Source: Pseudomonas sp. LS.1a (GTDB taxonomy: Bacteria > Pseudomonadota > Gammaproteobacteria > Pseudomonadales > Pseudomonadaceae). Taken from it: 64,000 bases of DNA. Below the pieces are notes generated by a model. The model made no database searches. It was not told where the DNA came from and saw only the letters and a program-made list of their open reading frames with translations. The stretch lies in the NCBI RefSeq assembly GCF_022533585.1, contig NZ_CP092827.1, forward strand, positions 3,326,001 through 3,390,000, written 5' to 3'. Shown here piece after piece: positions 34,755 through 43,703 of the stretch. The first letter of the stretch is position 1. Each line of letters opens with the position of its first letter. The position numbers were made by a program, and so were the translations under genes.

Positions 34755-34958
34755 GGTCTTGCTCCATGAAAGAGTGTGAGCCCTTGAGTCTAGCCCGGAG
34801 TTGCCGGTTGGAGCCTTGCAACATCCTGCAGACATTTCCGATATCAGGTAGTGAACCTGCTGACAAAAAAACGGTCTTTCGCTGACGGTCAACTCACCGA
34901 CCGGTTCATCGGCCCAGTCACCGGGCCTACTTTTGTCCTGTTTCAGCGAAGACCCAAC

Positions 34959-35609
34959 ATGCCCGATTCCCGCCCAACTGCTTCCGCCCTCACTGCCCTG
35001 CGCAGCGGCCTGATCGCCGCCCTGGTGGCCCTTGCCGTACCGGTGCACGCCGAAGAGCCTGCCAGCGATGCGCGCTGGGTCAGCGACAGCCTGAGCACCT
35101 ATGTGCGCAGTGGACCGACCGATGGCCACCGCATCGTCGGTACGCTCAAGTCCGGGCAGAAGCTGACCCTGATCGGCAGCCAGGGCAACTACAGCCAGGT
35201 GCGCGGGCAAAACGGCGATGTGGTGTGGATTCTCAGCAACGACCTGCAGTCGGTGCCAGGCCAGGGCGAGCGCCTGCCGCAGCTCGATGCCCAGGTCGCG
35301 GACCTGACCGGGCAATTGAAGAACATCGACGACAGCTGGAAGAACCGCGTGCAGGGCATGCAGGAAACCCTAGATTCACGCAAGAAACTGATCGACGAGC
35401 TGGAAGCGCGCAACAAGGCGCTGAATGAACAGCTCGACCAGAGCCAGTCGGAGCTGCGCGATACCCAGGCACGCCTGGGGGACGAGAACAAGCAGGTGAT
35501 GATGCGCTACATGGTGTATGGCGGCAGCATTGCCGGCGCGGGCTTGCTGGCGGGGCTGATCCTGCCGTCGCTGACCCGTGGGCGCAGGAAGAACGATCGC
35601 TGGTTCTGA
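34959..35609 (+). CDS. SH3-domain exported membrane protein (YgiM/TIGR04211 family)
   Basis: This 216-residue protein has a signal peptide (about residues 1-31, ending VHAEE) and a bacterial SH3 domain (VSDSLSTYVRSGPTDGHRIV to VVWILSNDLQS, residues 37-95). A coiled coil follows (about 105-175, heptads around LDAQVADLTGQLKNI), then a C-terminal transmembrane helix (GGSIAGAGLLAGLILPSL) with a basic tail. This order is the one of the TIGR04211/YgiM family, anchored in the inner membrane and facing the periplasm. Its role is probably envelope-related but uncharacterised. Confidence 0.9.
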   Translation: MPDSRPTASALTALRSGLIAALVALAVPVHAEEPASDARWVSDSLSTYVRSGPTDGHRIVGTLKSGQKLTLIGSQGNYSQVRGQNGDVVWILSNDLQSVPGQGERLPQLDAQVADLTGQLKNIDDSWKNRVQGMQETLDSRKKLIDELEARNKALNEQLDQSQSELRDTQARLGDENKQVMMRYMVYGGSIAGAGLLAGLILPSLTRGRRKNDRWF

Positions 35610-35618
35610 CTGGGCCCT

Positions 35619-35728
35619 CCTGCACTGGCCTCTTCGCGGGCTTGCCCGCTCCCACAGGATTTCCAACAGGCCCAAGGCCTGTGCAGTACCTGTGGGAGCG
35701 GGCAAGCCCGCGAAGAGGCCAGTGCAGG
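35619..35728. repeat. REP-type inverted repeat pair
   Basis: Arms CCTGCACTGGCCTCTTCGCG...CTCCCACAGG (from 35619) and CCTGTGGGAGCGGGC...GAGGCCAGTGCAGG (to 35728) are perfect reverse complements over 40 bases. Both arms carry the same deviation (CACTGG instead of TACCGG), showing that compensatory change keeps the hairpin. Confidence 0.88.
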
Positions 35729-35735
35729 ACTGCAG

Positions 35736-36007
35736 CTACTTCCCGCGCGCCTTGTTGTAGATGGTCTTGGCCCGGTCTGCCGAGGCCTGGCACTTGGTCA
35801 TGTCCCCCGCAGTCTGCCCCTCCTTGGCCTGCTTCAACAGCTCGTGGTAGTCGTGGCCATGCCACCGTGCAGTGCCTGGCCATCGGTCCTTTGAATGTCT
35901 TCAAGCTCCTTGATCTTGGCCGCACAGTTGCTCACAGGGTCTGCGTGTGCGGCAAAACTGAGGACCGAGGCAATCACCAGCAAAGGTATGCATTTCGTGG
36001 ATTTCAT
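35736..36007 (-). pseudogene. Frameshifted small periplasmic protein
   Basis: The first frame from 36007 encodes a signal peptide and mature start (MKSTKCIPLLVIASVLSFAA, then DPVSNCAAKIKELEDIQRTD and GQALHGG), then runs into a stop. The next frame continues the protein as GHDYHELLKQAKEGQTAGDM, CQASADRAKTIYNKARGK and a stop at 35736. Removing the 4 bases ATGG (on the minus strand, near 35858-35862) would restore one 87-residue reading frame. It is either a real disruption or a sequencing error. The intact protein would be an exported helical protein with a Cys pair, family unknown. Confidence 0.75.
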
Positions 36008-36111
36008 GGAGCGTTCTCCTGGAAAACCTGAAGGGTCGTCGAGATGACAGGCTCGACGCAGCAAACAGCATAGACGGCCATGCGCCCCGGCGCCTCGCCT
36101 CAGCCCAGGGG

Positions 36112-37020
36112 CTATGCCCCCTCGGCAAACAGGAAATCGATGAACACCCGCACCCGCAGCGGCATGTGCCGGGCCTGGGGGTAGATCAGCATGAATGGCC
36201 GCGAGGTCCCGCCAAACTCAGCGAGCACTTCCACCAGTTTGCCACTGGCCAGCGCGTCCTGCACGGTAAAGCGGTAAGCCTGCATCAGCCCACCGCCATG
36301 ACGCACCAGCGTGGCGGTGGCGAGAAAGTCGCCCAGGCAGGTAAACCCACCCTGGGTTTCGATCTCCACCTGCTGGCCATCCTGGCGAAAGCTCCACGGC
36401 GGCCGGCGGCCACTGCTTGGCAGCTCGAACTGGATGCACTCATGTTGCAGCAGGTCGTGCGGTGTTTGTGGCGTGCCGGCACGGGCCAGATAGCCTGGTG
36501 TGGCCACCACCACCAGTTCGGCATCTTCCAGGCGGCGCGCCACCAGCCGTGAATCGGCCGGCTCGCGGCCACGAATCGCCAGGTCGAACGGTTCCTCGGC
36601 GAAGTCGACGTTGCGGTTGCTGACATGCACATCCACCTGCACCTTCGGGTAGCGCTGGCGAAACCGCGGCAGCAGCGGCAACAGCCGGTGATGGGCATAA
36701 GGCGTGGGCGCACTGATGCGCAGGCGGCCGCTCGGCTCGACCTGCCCGCCCGTGACCTGGCGCTCGGCCTCGACCAGTTGCCCCAGCGCCTGCCGGCATT
36801 GCTGGTAATAGGCCTGGCCCGCTGCGGACAGGCGCATCTGCCGGGTGGTGCGGACGAACAAGCGCACGCCCAGGCGCTCTTCCAGGCGCGCCACGCTGCG
36901 GCTGACCGCCGCCGGGGTAACGCCGGCCTCCGTGGCCGCAGCAGTGAAACTGCCGCTGTCGGCGGCCAGGCAGAACAGCTCCAGGCTGCCCAGTTGCAGG
37001 TCATCGAAATGGCGGGTCAT
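36112..37020 (-). CDS. LysR-family transcriptional regulator
   Basis: This 302-residue regulator has an N-terminal helix-turn-helix (LGSLELFCLAADSGSFTAAA to VSRSVARLEERLGVRLFVRT, residues 11-60) and an effector domain of the AaeR/DsdC-like branch (SGRLRISAPTPYAHHRLLPL). It is divergent from the SDR gene at 37145 with 124 bases between starts, the usual layout for LysR control of the neighbour. A small dyad (TACAT-G-ATGTA, 37036-37046) lies in the gap. Inducer unknown. Confidence 0.92.
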   Translation of the reverse strand: MTRHFDDLQLGSLELFCLAADSGSFTAAATEAGVTPAAVSRSVARLEERLGVRLFVRTTRQMRLSAAGQAYYQQCRQALGQLVEAERQVTGGQVEPSGRLRISAPTPYAHHRLLPLLPRFRQRYPKVQVDVHVSNRNVDFAEEPFDLAIRGREPADSRLVARRLEDAELVVVATPGYLARAGTPQTPHDLLQHECIQFELPSSGRRPPWSFRQDGQQVEIETQGGFTCLGDFLATATLVRHGGGLMQAYRFTVQDALASGKLVEVLAEFGGTSRPFMLIYPQARHMPLRVRVFIDFLFAEGA

Positions 37021-37035
37021 GACGGCTCGATTGAT

Positions 37036-37046
37036 TACATGATGTA
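37036..37046. promoter_or_regulatory. Candidate LysR operator between the regulator and SDR gene
   Basis: A short dyad TACAT-G-ATGTA lies 16 bases upstream of the LysR start codon in the divergent gap. Its placement suits an autoregulatory LysR site; the short arms make it tentative. Confidence 0.35.
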
Positions 37047-37144
37047 TCTATTGAAATGCCCTTCGCCTCATTTTTCAAGTGCTGGTAGCAGCCTACAGTG
37101 GCTCCACATCGAGCCCATGGCTCACTTCACTGGAGATCATGCAC

Positions 37145-37879
37145 ATGAACACGCCACGCACCGTCATCATCACCGGGGCCTCCAGCGGCCTGGGTTTCGC
37201 CCTGGCCGAGGCCTTCCTCGAACGCGGCGACAACGTGGTCGGCAATGCCCGCAGCCAGGCCCGCCTGGAGCAGGCCGCCGCCCGCCTCGGCAACCCTTCG
37301 CGCTTCATCGGCGTAGCTGGCGACATCGCCGAGCCGGGCACGGCGCAGCGCCTGTTCGCCAGCGCTGAGCAAGCCTTTGGCGGGGTCGACCTGCTGATCA
37401 ACAACGCCGGCATCTTCATTGCCAAGCCGTTTGCCGAGTACAGCGAAGCGGATGTCGACGCCCTGGTCGGCACCAACCTCAAGGGTTTCTTCTACCCTGC
37501 CCAGGAAGCGGCGCGGATCATGACCAGGCAAGGGCATGGTCAGATCATCGCCATCACCGCCTCCATCGCCTTGCAACCGGACACCCGCGTGCCGGCCCTG
37601 CTGCCGGTGCTGGTCAAGGGCGGCCTGAACCAGGCGGTGAAAGGCCTGGCGCTGGAACTGGCGGCCAGCGGCGTGCAAGTGAATGCGGTGGCGCCAGGGA
37701 TCATCGATACGCCGCTGCATGGCGGCAATGTGCAGGGGCTGGGCGCGCTGTCACCCAGTGGCCGCACCGGCACGCCGCAGGATGTTGTGGATGCGGTGTT
37801 GTACCTGGCCGACTCACGTTTCGTCAGCGGCGTGATCCTGCCGGTGGATGGCGGTAGCACCGCTGGCACCTGGCATTAA
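37145..37879 (+). CDS. Short-chain dehydrogenase/reductase (SDR)
   Basis: This 244-residue Rossmann oxidoreductase has a cofactor motif TGASSGLGFALAEAF (residues about 9-23), NNAGIFI, and catalytic Ser in AITASIALQPD. The expected YxxxK appears as PVLVK, so the usual catalytic Tyr is replaced by Pro in this alignment. Activity may be altered, or another Tyr may serve. ATG at 37145 is 9 bases after GGAG; an ATG at 37139 is too close. It is followed after 16 bases by a tautomerase gene and is probably controlled by the divergent LysR. Confidence 0.85.
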   Translation: MNTPRTVIITGASSGLGFALAEAFLERGDNVVGNARSQARLEQAAARLGNPSRFIGVAGDIAEPGTAQRLFASAEQAFGGVDLLINNAGIFIAKPFAEYSEADVDALVGTNLKGFFYPAQEAARIMTRQGHGQIIAITASIALQPDTRVPALLPVLVKGGLNQAVKGLALELAASGVQVNAVAPGIIDTPLHGGNVQGLGALSPSGRTGTPQDVVDAVLYLADSRFVSGVILPVDGGSTAGTWH

Positions 37880-37895
37880 CAGAGGAGCGAGAACC

Positions 37896-38102
37896 ATGCC
37901 CTATGTCCACATTCGCGTGACCGATGAAGGCGTGAACGCTGAGCACAAGCGCCAGCTGATCGAACAGACGACCCGCATGCTGCAGCAGGTACTGGGCAAG
38001 CCGCCGGCCAGTACCTTTGTGGTGATCGAGGAGGTACCGACCGATAACTGGGGGGTTGGCGGGGAGACCGTGACTGCGGTGCGGGCTCGTGAGCGGGGGT
38101 GA
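37896..38102 (+). CDS. 4-oxalocrotonate tautomerase-family protein
   Basis: This 68-residue protein starts MPYVHIRVTDEGVNAEHKRQ; after Met removal, Pro1 would be the catalytic base of the tautomerase superfamily, and the length is typical. A GAGGAG ribosome site lies at 37882-37887. It is the second gene of an operon with the SDR enzyme, which suggests action on a keto-enol intermediate made or used by that enzyme. Substrate unknown. Confidence 0.88.
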   Translation: MPYVHIRVTDEGVNAEHKRQLIEQTTRMLQQVLGKPPASTFVVIEEVPTDNWGVGGETVTAVRARERG

Positions 38103-38125
38103 TCCCTGGGGCCGCTTTGCGGCCC

Positions 38126-39007
38126 CTACTGCCGTAACCGCTCCAGCGCCTGCAACACATACCCTGTGGCCCGCTCCACCTGCCCTTCCCGGCAGGCAAT
38201 GCCCAATTGCCGCCACAACCCTGGCCGCAGCGGCCGGCGGGCAATGCGCCGGTCCAGCTCGGCTACCTCCCCCTCCTGCGGCAGCAACGTTGCCCCATAC
38301 CCGGCCCCGACCAGGCTCTTGATCGCATCGTTGTAGTTCAGCTCGATTCGCGGCTCGGGGTACAACCCCGCCGCCGCGAACCACTCCCCGGTCACCCGCG
38401 ACAACTGGGTGCTGCTGTCGTTGAGGATCAACGCCCGCTGCGCCAGCCAGGCCGGCGTAACCTTGGCCGGCGGCTGCCAGTCGGCCGGCACGTAGGCCAG
38501 GATCGGGTCACGCCGCCAGGGGGTAACCCTAAGCCCTTTGCCGGCCACCTGCGGCAAGGCCACCAGGCCGATATCCAGCGTGCCCTCGCGCAGGCGCGTC
38601 AGCGAGGCCTGGGAGGTCAGCACCTGTACCTGCACATCGATCCCCGGGTGCACCGTGCGCAGGTGCTCCAGCGCCTGCGGCAGCAGGTGGGCAATGGCAC
38701 CGGTGGAAGCGCCCAGGCGCACCCGCCCGGTCAGGCCTTCGACTTGCCGGCGCACTTCGTCCAGCGCCAGGTCGGCGTCGGCCAGCAGGCGGCGGGCACG
38801 GGCCAGCAGGGTTTCGCCGATGGCCGTGGGCCGCACCTGGCCGCGGGTACGGGTGAGCAAGGGGGCGCCGATGCGCGCCTCCAGTTCGGCCACGTGCAGG
38901 CTGATGGTGGGCGGCGCCAGGCTTAGCTGGCGGGCGGCGTCGGCAAAGGAGCCCAGGTCGGAGATGACCACCAAGGTGCGCAGGCGATCGAGGCTGATTT
39001 CACGCAT
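38126..39007 (-). CDS. LysR-family transcriptional regulator
   Basis: This 293-residue regulator has a helix-turn-helix at residues about 5-60 ([20 protein letters not shown], then [20 protein letters not shown]) and a typical effector domain. It is divergent from argC at 39116, and a perfect TGAATAT-N10-ATATTCA dyad lies in the 108-base gap. That arrangement strongly suggests that it controls argC and itself. The ligand cannot be deduced, though an arginine- or ornithine-related metabolite is plausible. Confidence 0.92.
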   Translation of the reverse strand: MREISLDRLRTLVVISDLGSFADAARQLSLAPPTISLHVAELEARIGAPLLTRTRGQVRPTAIGETLLARARRLLADADLALDEVRRQVEGLTGRVRLGASTGAIAHLLPQALEHLRTVHPGIDVQVQVLTSQASLTRLREGTLDIGLVALPQVAGKGLRVTPWRRDPILAYVPADWQPPAKVTPAWLAQRALILNDSSTQLSRVTGEWFAAAGLYPEPRIELNYNDAIKSLVGAGYGATLLPQEGEVAELDRRIARRPLRPGLWRQLGIACREGQVERATGYVLQALERLRQ

Positions 39008-39030
39008 GGGCCAAACTCATTCAGAAAAGA

Positions 39031-39054
39031 TGAATATATCGATCATCATATTCA
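39031..39054. promoter_or_regulatory. Perfect dyad TGAATAT-N10-ATATTCA, probable LysR operator
   Basis: Seven-base arms at 39031-39037 and 39048-39054 are exact reverse complements with a 10-base spacer, centred in the divergent gap between the LysR gene and argC. Size and position fit a LysR recognition site. Confidence 0.6.
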
Positions 39055-39115
39055 AATTTTCTTTAGCAAAGCCACAGGCGAGCATAGGCCATCCCTCCCC
39101 GACCGGACTTTGACC

Positions 39116-40057
39116 ATGCACACCCCTGTTGTCTTCATCGACGGCGACCAAGGCACCACCGGCCTGCAGATCCATGCCCGCTTGCAAGGCCGCAGCGATC
39201 TGCGCCTGCTGACCCTGGCCGAAGCCGAGCGCAAAGACCCGCAACGCCGCCGCGAGGCGATCAACAGCGCCGACATCGCCCTGCTGTGCCTGCCCGACGA
39301 GGCCGCCCGCGAGGCCGTGACGACGATCCACAACCCGCAGGTGCGGGTGATCGACGCAAGCTCCGCGCACCGCACCACCCCAGGCTGGGTCTATGGCCTG
39401 CCGGAGCTCGACGAGCAGCAAGCCGAACGCATCGCGCACAGCAAGCGCGTCAGCAACCCCGGCTGCTACCCCACCGGCGCCATCGCCCTGCTGCGCCCAC
39501 TGGTCAAGGCTGGCCTGCTGCCAGCGGATTACCCGCTGAACATCCACGCCATCTCCGGCTATTCCGGTGGTGGCCGCGCCGCAGTCGAACGGCATGAGCA
39601 GCCCACCGCTGGCAAAACCCCGGCCCTGCAACTGTACGGCCTGGAACTGGCGCACAAGCACGTGCCGGAAATCCAGCAGCACGCCGGGCTGTCGGCGCGG
39701 CCGATGTTCATGCCCGGCTACGGTGCCTACCGCCAGGGCATTGTGCTGAGCATCCCGCTGCAGTTGCGCCTGCTGCCCGGCCAGGTCAGTGCCGAGCAGC
39801 TGCAGGCCTGCCTGGAGCAGCACTACCAGGGTGCCCGCTACGTGCAGCTGATGCCCCTGCACCAGCACGGCGCAGCGCCGAACCTCGACCCCGAGGCGTT
39901 GAACGACAGCAACGACCTGCGCCTGGCGCTTTACGCCAACCCGGAGCACGGCCAGGTGCTGCTGACCGCAGTGTTCGACAACCTCGGCAAAGGTGCCTCC
40001 GGCGCGGCGGTGCAAAACCTCGACCTGATGCTCGGTGCATTACAGGTACAAGGCTGA
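39116..40057 (+). CDS. argC: N-acetyl-gamma-glutamyl-phosphate reductase, short (type 2) form
   Basis: This 313-residue NADP-dependent enzyme has an N-terminal [14 protein letters not shown] motif, aspartate-semialdehyde-dehydrogenase-like domain and the catalytic Cys in [15 protein letters not shown] (near residue 118). ArgC reduces N-acetylglutamyl phosphate in arginine biosynthesis. The type-2 form is shorter than the usual 340-350-residue enzyme, and pseudomonads generally carry both. The ATG at 39116 is chosen over a TTG at 39110. No other arginine gene is near, and a LysR gene is divergent, so a regulated auxiliary role is likely. Confidence 0.9.
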   Translation: MHTPVVFIDGDQGTTGLQIHARLQGRSDLRLLTLAEAERKDPQRRREAINSADIALLCLPDEAAREAVTTIHNPQVRVIDASSAHRTTPGWVYGLPELDEQQAERIAHSKRVSNPGCYPTGAIALLRPLVKAGLLPADYPLNIHAISGYSGGGRAAVERHEQPTAGKTPALQLYGLELAHKHVPEIQQHAGLSARPMFMPGYGAYRQGIVLSIPLQLRLLPGQVSAEQLQACLEQHYQGARYVQLMPLHQHGAAPNLDPEALNDSNDLRLALYANPEHGQVLLTAVFDNLGKGASGAAVQNLDLMLGALQVQG

Positions 40058-40136
40058 TCGGCAAAACCGGTTAGACTGTACAGCCCGCGCCCGCACGGCG
40101 CGGGCTGTCTATCTACCCGCCGGAGCCTGCCCCCCG

Positions 40137-40823
40137 ATGTTCATCCTGAGCCGCCTCGACAGCGTGCCGCCTGAATCTTTCCAGAACCAGATCCGCGAGC
40201 TGGTGATCCACCACGTCGGCGAACTGAGCAGTGTCGCCATCAGCGCCGACAACCCGCTGTACCCGCTGTACCAGTACGGCGTCGGCATGGAAGTGCACCA
40301 GTACCTGCAAGCGCTGGACGGCACCCGCGGCCTGGCCGTGGCACTGACCCTGGCGCTGGATGCCGACGCGCCGGACCAATTGCTGGGCTTTGCCCTGTCG
40401 CTGCCGGCCGAGGACGATGAACAGGCGTGCGCCCTGGCGTTCCTGGCCGTACGCGCCAGCCATCGCCGCCAGGGTATCGCCCGTGCGCTGCTGGGCGACC
40501 TGCAGGCACGCCATGCCTGCGTCGAGTTGAATGCCTTTGCCAGCCAGGTACCATGGTTCGAGGCGATGGGCATGCAGGTGGTGGCCGCCAATGGGCCGCA
40601 GGTGCTGATGAGCAGTACCGGGCAGGCTAGTGGAGCGCTGATCGGACGGCTGGATATTGCGCCGATCTACCAGACGGCGGAAGTGATGCAGATCCATACC
40701 TACCTGCTCAACCAGCAAGGTGAGGATGCGATGATCGAAGCGGAGCAGATGCGGGATGAGCGGCTGGACGAACTGACCGCTCAGGCGCAGGAGTGTGTAC
40801 GGCAGCGCAAGACCGTACATTGA
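40137..40823 (+). CDS. GNAT-family N-acetyltransferase
   Basis: This 228-residue protein has the GNAT acetyl-CoA signature VRASHRRQGIARALLGDLQA (about residues 107-126), followed by VELNAFASQVPWFEAMGMQV, the usual ending of the fold. A C-terminal extension of about 70 helical residues is atypical for the core fold. It lies 79 bases after argC on the same strand and may be co-transcribed. Substrate unknown. Confidence 0.88.
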   Translation: MFILSRLDSVPPESFQNQIRELVIHHVGELSSVAISADNPLYPLYQYGVGMEVHQYLQALDGTRGLAVALTLALDADAPDQLLGFALSLPAEDDEQACALAFLAVRASHRRQGIARALLGDLQARHACVELNAFASQVPWFEAMGMQVVAANGPQVLMSSTGQASGALIGRLDIAPIYQTAEVMQIHTYLLNQQGEDAMIEAEQMRDERLDELTAQAQECVRQRKTVH

Positions 40824-40830
40824 TCCGAGG

Positions 40831-40923
40831 GCCTGTTCGCGGGCTCGCCCGCTCCCACAGGGGTATCACAAGGCCAAAGGGCGGCAGGATACCTGTGGGA
40901 GCGGGCAAGCCCGCGAAGAAGCC
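40831..40923. repeat. REP-type inverted repeat pair
   Basis: Arms GCCTGTTCGCGGGCTCGCCC...CCACAGG and CCTGTGGGAGCGGGCAAGCC...CGAAGAAGC lie between convergent genes. The outer ends match less well than in other copies, so this element is slightly degraded. Confidence 0.82.
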
Positions 40924-40934
40924 CCTCTGGCCCT

Positions 40935-41690
40935 TCAGCCATGCACCCAACGCCGATGCAACCCACGCGCAAAGGCATCGAGCACAAACCCCAGCACCCC
41001 GATCAGCAGTACCATCGCCATCAGCTCGGAATACGCCAACCGGTCGCGGGTATCGAGAATGAAGTACCCCAGCCCGGCACTCACCCCGAGCATTTCGCAC
41101 GGCACCAGCACGATCCACAGAATGCCGATGGCCAGGCGCACGCCGGTTAGCACATGGCCGATCACACCGGGCACGATCACCTTGCACAAGGTCTCCCGGC
41201 GCGTCGCACTCAAACTGCGGCTCAACTGCAACCAGCGCGGGTCCAGCTGCCTTACCCCGGCCGCCGTGTTCAGCAAGATCGGCCATAACGCGGCAAACGC
41301 CAGCAGGAAGTAGATAGGCTGGTCCCCCACGCCCATCAGCATCACCACCACCGGCATCCACGACAGCGGCGAGATCATGCGCAGGAACTGGAACGCCGGC
41401 GTGGTCGCCGCCTCCAGGTGCCGGTAGCTGCCCACCAGCAAGCCCAGCGGCACACCAATCAGCAGCGCCAGCAGCAGCCCGACCAGGATGCGCTTGAGGC
41501 TGACCCAGATATGCCCGTAAACCTCGCCCTGCCCCAGCAACTCGACCAGGCTGGCCAGGGTCGCCGCCGGCGAAAAGCGCGCCGACAGGCCATCGGCCTG
41601 GCCGAACAGCGCAACACCGGCCCACCACAACAGCAACAACCCCAGCAACCCGGCCAGACCCAGGCCGGCATGAACGACATGCGTGCGCAT
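40935..41690 (-). CDS. ABC transporter permease (nitrate/sulfonate/taurine type)
   Basis: This 251-residue inner-membrane permease of the SsuC/TauC type has about six hydrophobic segments and the EAA-like loop (SRSLSATRRETLCKVIVPGV near residue 180). Its start overlaps the stop of the binding-protein gene (41688-41692). It forms an importer with the proteins at 41690 and 42882. The neighbouring acyl-CoA-dehydrogenase-like flavoenzyme points to an organosulfur substrate, which is inference. Confidence 0.9.
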   Translation of the reverse strand: MRTHVVHAGLGLAGLLGLLLLWWAGVALFGQADGLSARFSPAATLASLVELLGQGEVYGHIWVSLKRILVGLLLALLIGVPLGLLVGSYRHLEAATTPAFQFLRMISPLSWMPVVVMLMGVGDQPIYFLLAFAALWPILLNTAAGVRQLDPRWLQLSRSLSATRRETLCKVIVPGVIGHVLTGVRLAIGILWIVLVPCEMLGVSAGLGYFILDTRDRLAYSELMAMVLLIGVLGFVLDAFARGLHRRWVHG

Positions 41691-42895
41691 CAGACCGCGA
41701 ACTCCTCGCTACGCTCGAAGTTGTCGGCAATGCCGAACACCGACGGCCCGCCAACGGTAGCGATGGCGTTGCGCACGAAGCGGTCGTCGACCAGGTCGCG
41801 GGCGGTCTGCGCCGGGTCCAGGCCGGCCAGGAACGCGTGGTCACCCTCGATCAGGGTGGTTTTCAGGCGCTTGACCAGTTCTTCCGTGTAGCTGGGGAAC
41901 GGGTAAGGCTGGAAATCGATGCGTTTTTCGTCCCACTGCTGGTGGCGAATGGCGCCACTGGCAATATAACCGGCACGGTCCTCGGCAGCCGGGGCCAGCA
42001 CTTTGCTCAGCACTGCGGGCTCATGCGGGGTGTACTTGTTGGGGCCGGCCTTGGACAACAACGCGGCGGCCTCGGCGCGGTGGTCGCGGGTCCAGTGCTG
42101 GGCCTTGACGATGGCGTTGACCACCTTCTGCGACCACTCCGGACGGTTGTTCAGGTCGTGCTCGTGCATGAACACCACGCAGCAGGCGTGGTTGCGCCAC
42201 ACATCGCCGGTAAAGCGCTGCACGCGGCCGACCTTGAGGTTCTCGGCCAGGGCGTTGAATGGCTCGGCGACGATATAGCCAGCGATGCGCTTGCTGGCCA
42301 GCGCCGGCGGCATGTCGGATGGCGGCAACACCAGCAGGTTGACTTCGTTGCCGGCCAGTGGCGCATTGGCCGGCTTCGACACCGGGGTCAGGCCGTTGTC
42401 GTTGAGCATCTGCTGCAGCACCACGTTATGGATGGAATACCAGAACGGGATGGCCACGGTCTTGCCGCCCAGCTGTTTCATGTCGCTGATGTCCGGGGCC
42501 ACGGTCAGGCCGGAACCGCCCACATGGTTCCAGGCCACCACCTTGGCCGGCACCTTGCTGCCGTAGCGGGCCCACACGGTCATTGGCGACAGCAGGTGAA
42601 TGACATTGACCTGGCCGGAGATGAACGCCTCGATCACCTGCGCCCAGCTGCGCAGCAGCACCGGGCGCTCGGCCTTGATGCCTTCGGCCTCGAACAGGCC
42701 GTTGTTGTGCGCCACCAGCAGCGGCGTGGCGTCGGTGATCGGCAGGTAGCCGATACGCACCGGCGCGTCCGGCTCGGTGGCGGCCCGGGCCTGCAGGCTC
42801 GACAGCAACGGCAGCGCACCGGCGGCCGTGAGCATGGCACCAAGCTTGAGGAAATCGCGACGCGAAGAAGAGGAACAGCAGTCATCCATGCACAT
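41690..42895 (-). CDS. ABC transporter substrate-binding protein (NrtA/SsuA-like), Tat-exported
   Basis: This 401-residue protein has a twin-arginine motif (SSSSRRDFLKLGAMLTAAGA, residues about 7-26), suggesting export in folded form. The mature part has the NMT1/NrtA-type binding fold: VRIGYLPITDATPLLVAHNN and HLLSPMTVWARYGSKVPAKV. An odd Cys pair CMDDCC precedes the signal. It overlaps the ATPase gene by 14 bases and the permease gene by 3 bases. The ligand is probably an anionic sulfonate-like or nitrate-like compound. Confidence 0.9.
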   Translation of the reverse strand: MCMDDCCSSSSRRDFLKLGAMLTAAGALPLLSSLQARAATEPDAPVRIGYLPITDATPLLVAHNNGLFEAEGIKAERPVLLRSWAQVIEAFISGQVNVIHLLSPMTVWARYGSKVPAKVVAWNHVGGSGLTVAPDISDMKQLGGKTVAIPFWYSIHNVVLQQMLNDNGLTPVSKPANAPLAGNEVNLLVLPPSDMPPALASKRIAGYIVAEPFNALAENLKVGRVQRFTGDVWRNHACCVVFMHEHDLNNRPEWSQKVVNAIVKAQHWTRDHRAEAAALLSKAGPNKYTPHEPAVLSKVLAPAAEDRAGYIASGAIRHQQWDEKRIDFQPYPFPSYTEELVKRLKTTLIEGDHAFLAGLDPAQTARDLVDDRFVRNAIATVGGPSVFGIADNFERSEEFAV

Positions 42896-43703
42896 GGACA
42901 GCCTCCGAGGGCAACGGGGTTGGGGTGGGTTCGACTGTGCGGCTTGCCCGCCGAAGGGTTTTGAGGATTTCGATGCGCAAGGCGCCCAGTTCCTCGACCC
43001 GCTGCGTCCGTGGTTGCGGCAGGTCGATGTGCCACTGGCCGAGGGTGTGCGCTGGGTGGTTGCCCAGTAGCAGGACCCGGTCGGACAGCAGCAGGGCTTC
43101 GTCGATATCGTGAGTGATCAGCACCGCCGCCGTGTTATGGGTGGCGATCAGTTGCAGCAGCAGTTGCTGCATGTCGGCCCGGGTCACTTCATCGAGCGCG
43201 CCGAACGGCTCGTCGAGCAGCAGCACTTCGGGCTGGCGGGCCAGGCAGCGGGCCAGCGCAGTGCGCTGGGCCATGCCCCCGGACAACTGCGCCGGGTACT
43301 GGCCGCGGGCATGGGCCAGGCCGACAGCGGCAATCGCGTGGTCGATGCGGGCGCGCCGTTCGGCAGCGGCCAGTTTGGGCTGGCGGGCGAAGTCCAGGCC
43401 GAAGGCGACGTTCTTCTCCAGGCTCAACCAGGGCAACAGGCTCGGGTCCTGGAAGGCCACCGCCAGACGTGGGTGCGGGCCCTGCAGCGGCTGGCCGTGC
43501 AGGGTCACGCTGCCACTGCGGGGCTGTTGCAGGCCGGCCAGCACCCGCAGCAGGCTGGACTTGCCAACCCCGCTGGGGCCGAGGATGGTCACCACTTCGC
43601 CCGGTGCCAGCTGCAGGTCGAACTGCGCCAGCACCGCCTGCCAGCCACCCTCGCGCGGGTAGCCCAGGCTGATGTCGCGGGCTTCGAGCAACACTGGGCT
43701 CAT
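42882..43703 (-). CDS. ABC transporter ATP-binding protein (SsuB/TauB type)
   Basis: This 273-residue ATPase has Walker A GPSGVGKSS, signature LSGGMAQRTALARCLARQP, Walker B EVLLLDEPFGALD and the switch motif LITHDIDEALLLSDR. The last 40 residues form a C-terminal extension. Its start codon overlaps the stop of the acyl-CoA-dehydrogenase-like gene, so the order flavoenzyme-ATPase-binding protein-permease is one tightly coupled operon. Confidence 0.93.
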   Translation of the reverse strand: MSPVLLEARDISLGYPREGGWQAVLAQFDLQLAPGEVVTILGPSGVGKSSLLRVLAGLQQPRSGSVTLHGQPLQGPHPRLAVAFQDPSLLPWLSLEKNVAFGLDFARQPKLAAAERRARIDHAIAAVGLAHARGQYPAQLSGGMAQRTALARCLARQPEVLLLDEPFGALDEVTRADMQQLLLQLIATHNTAAVLITHDIDEALLLSDRVLLLGNHPAHTLGQWHIDLPQPRTQRVEELGALRIEILKTLRRASRTVEPTPTPLPSEAVHVHG

